Positions 62,399 to 63,467 of a DNA stretch of 63,467 nt are shown piece after piece. A program made the position numbers and the translations under genes. Where the stretch lies: the NCBI GenBank assembly GCA_015065385.1, contig SVQK01000100.1, positions 1 through 63,467 on the forward strand, given 5' to 3'. The notes below the pieces were generated by a model. The model searched no databases. It was not told the origin of the DNA and worked only from the letters and a program-made list of their open reading frames with translations. Position 1 is the stretch's first letter. Each line of letters starts with the position of its first letter. The stretch is from Oscillospiraceae bacterium. Lineage in GTDB: Bacteria > Bacillota > Clostridia > Oscillospirales > CAG-272.

Positions 62399-63297
62399 TG
62401 CGCTTCACCTCCCCCGCTCTCTCCGAACACCCAGAGGTAATAATCCTCCAGCGTCGGGGCGGCGTGTCTCGCTTTTCCGTCCGGCGTTTCCTCCGACAGC
62501 ACCCGGAGCAGGATCTCTCCGCTCTGCTCGTCCCGCGAGATGTTCGTCACGCGGAAGCGGTTCTGAAATACTTGTACCTCAGCTTCCGCGCATGGCACGA
62601 TCCAGACGGAACCCGCGATCTTATCCGTCAGAACGTGCGGCGGAGCGTTGTCCACGATCACGCCTTTTTTCAGCATGATCACATCCCGCGCGATGAACTC
62701 AATGTCCGGCACGACGTGGGTGGCGATCAGGACGATCTTGTCAAAGGCTATGCGGGAGATATAGTTGCGGATGGAAATGCGCTGCTTCGGGTCCAGTCCC
62801 GCCGTCGGCTCGTCGAGGATGAGGATTTCGGGATCTCCGAGAACGGCCTGCGCGAGAGCCAGCCGCTGCTTCATGCCCCCGGAAAGCGCGCCGATCTTCC
62901 GCCCCGGTACGTCGTCCAGCTCCACGGCCCGGAGGATCTCGGGGATCTGCTCTTTCGCCTCCGCCTTCGTCATACCCTTGAGCGCGGCCATGTACCACAT
63001 AAACCGCTCCACCGTGAAGTTCGGATAGAGTCCCGGATACTGCGGCATGAAGCCTAATTTTTCCCGGAAGCGGACGCCCATTTTGAGCACGTCTTCCGAC
63101 ATGCCGTCGTCCGAGGTGTAGGCGATCGAGCCGGAATCTGCCTTGAGGTTGTCCGTCAGGATGTTCATGAGCGTGGATTTTCCCGAGCCATTCGGGCCGA
63201 GGAGGGCGTAGATGCCCGGTTCGAGCTCCGCCGTGAAGCGGTCAAGCGCGAGGTTTGCGCCGTAGGATTTCGTGATTTGATGGATGGTGAGGGTCAT
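62395..63297 (-). CDS. ABC transporter ATP-binding protein (ABC-2/drug-export type)
   Basis: The 300-residue product has Walker A LLGPNGSGKST near 33-43, signature LSGGMKQRLALAQA, Walker B ILILDEPTAGLDP and an H-loop in IATHVVPD. After about 210 comes the ~90-residue C-terminal extension seen in ABC-2 type export ATPases. GGAGGAGAG precedes the ATG at 63297. It leads a unit of two propeller lipoproteins; no permease is encoded here, so it may work with one elsewhere or upstream of the window. Confidence 0.88.
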   Translation of the reverse strand: MTLTIHQITKSYGANLALDRFTAELEPGIYALLGPNGSGKSTLMNILTDNLKADSGSIAYTSDDGMSEDVLKMGVRFREKLGFMPQYPGLYPNFTVERFMWYMAALKGMTKAEAKEQIPEILRAVELDDVPGRKIGALSGGMKQRLALAQAVLGDPEILILDEPTAGLDPKQRISIRNYISRIAFDKIVLIATHVVPDIEFIARDVIMLKKGVIVDNAPPHVLTDKIAGSVWIVPCAEAEVQVFQNRFRVTNISRDEQSGEILLRVLSEETPDGKARHAAPTLEDYYLWVFGESGGGEAQ

Positions 63298-63388
63298 GAT
63301 GCTCTCCTCCTTACCTGATTCCCTGTTAGTCTCTTTCAAAACCCCTGCAAGCCCAATAAAGACAAGGCAAGCAGAGGATGATAAGCAG

Positions 63389-63417
63389 CTGACTTTTCTC
63401 CGCTTTTGGTGTATAAT
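63389..63417 (+). promoter_or_regulatory. promoter for the gene entering the right edge
   Basis: CTGACT, 17-bp spacer, TATAAT, 45 bp upstream of an ATG at the window end; the minus-strand ABC operon starts on the other side of the gap. Confidence 0.55.
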
Positions 63418-63462
63418 ACAGGTGTACCAAACCTCAAAACACACGAAAAGGGAGAAAAAGTC

Positions 63463-63467
63463 ATGCG
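63463..63467 (+). CDS. start of a gene cut by the right edge
   Basis: ATG at 63463 is preceded by AAGGGAG and by a promoter-like -10 box. Only five bases are inside the window, so nothing can be said about the product. Confidence 0.5.

Noticed and set aside
1..63467. CRISPR arrays, rRNA operons and ordinary tRNA genes
   Set aside because: I saw no regularly spaced direct repeats, no rRNA-like stretches and no complete tRNA cloverleaf anywhere in the window.

Overview
The window looks like chromosomal DNA of a G+C-rich (roughly 60% by eye) anaerobic Bacillota, most likely a gut-type Clostridia. The support is the T-box leader, the tmRNA/SmpB pair, strong AGGAGG ribosome sites, consensus -35/-10 promoters with 17-bp spacers, an Rrf2/NifS/NifU iron-sulfur set, lipoprotein-type solute-binding proteins and many glycosidases. 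Genus cannot be set from the sequence alone. Most genes are on the minus strand.

Layout. 1-6.1 kb: end of a probable integrated element at the 3' end of rlmD, then (minus) rlmD, rsmA, an aldose epimerase, glyQS and an LCP-like envelope protein. 6.2-18.4 kb: mostly housekeeping genes: FliB-like methylase, queH, a HAD phosphatase with a DeoR regulator, nifU-nifS-iscR, an SLH protein, comF-smpB, an EIIC-like permease, ybaK, a large XRE regulator and pyrR. 18.4-23.6 kb: an operon of NUDIX-HAD fusion, polysaccharide deacetylase, APH-type kinase, GH2 glycosidase and pyrR, divergent from a GH43 gene. 24.8-31.9 kb: a tight seven-gene operon of metallo-beta-lactamase hydrolase, GH38 alpha-mannosidase, ROK kinase, SIS isomerase, fructose-6-phosphate-aldolase-type transaldolase, tandem NUDIX protein and flavoprotein. 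32-43.4 kb: GH27 alpha-galactosidase, an unknown membrane-anchored protein, ssrA, a nitroreductase-pentapeptide fusion, MscS, a sulfatase, an ECF sigma factor with a very long C-terminal extension, and an HTH-cupin-CoA ligase behind a T-box riboswitch. 43.9-50 kb: a second GH38 gene with a PHP gene, an A+T-rich repeat element and a GH151-like glycosidase. 50-63.3 kb: lipoproteins (three solute-binding types and two propeller types), a very large six-hairpin glycosidase and an ABC ATPase; a gene on the plus strand starts at the right edge.

How it fits together. Taken as a whole, the window pairs ordinary housekeeping genes with a broad toolkit for alpha-mannosides, alpha- and beta-galactosides, arabinan/xylan-type linkages, fucosides and sulfated sugars, as expected of a host-glycan or plant-glycan user. 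The mannosidase operon also encodes a plausible route from released sugar to triose (kinase, isomerase, aldolase). The solute-binding lipoproteins have no permease genes beside them here. The most unusual items are the T-box-controlled HTH-cupin-CoA ligase, the sigma factor with a long extension, the nitroreductase-pentapeptide and NUDIX-HAD fusions, the permease-less ABC ATPase with two Cys-motif lipoproteins, and the foreign-looking 3' end of rlmD.
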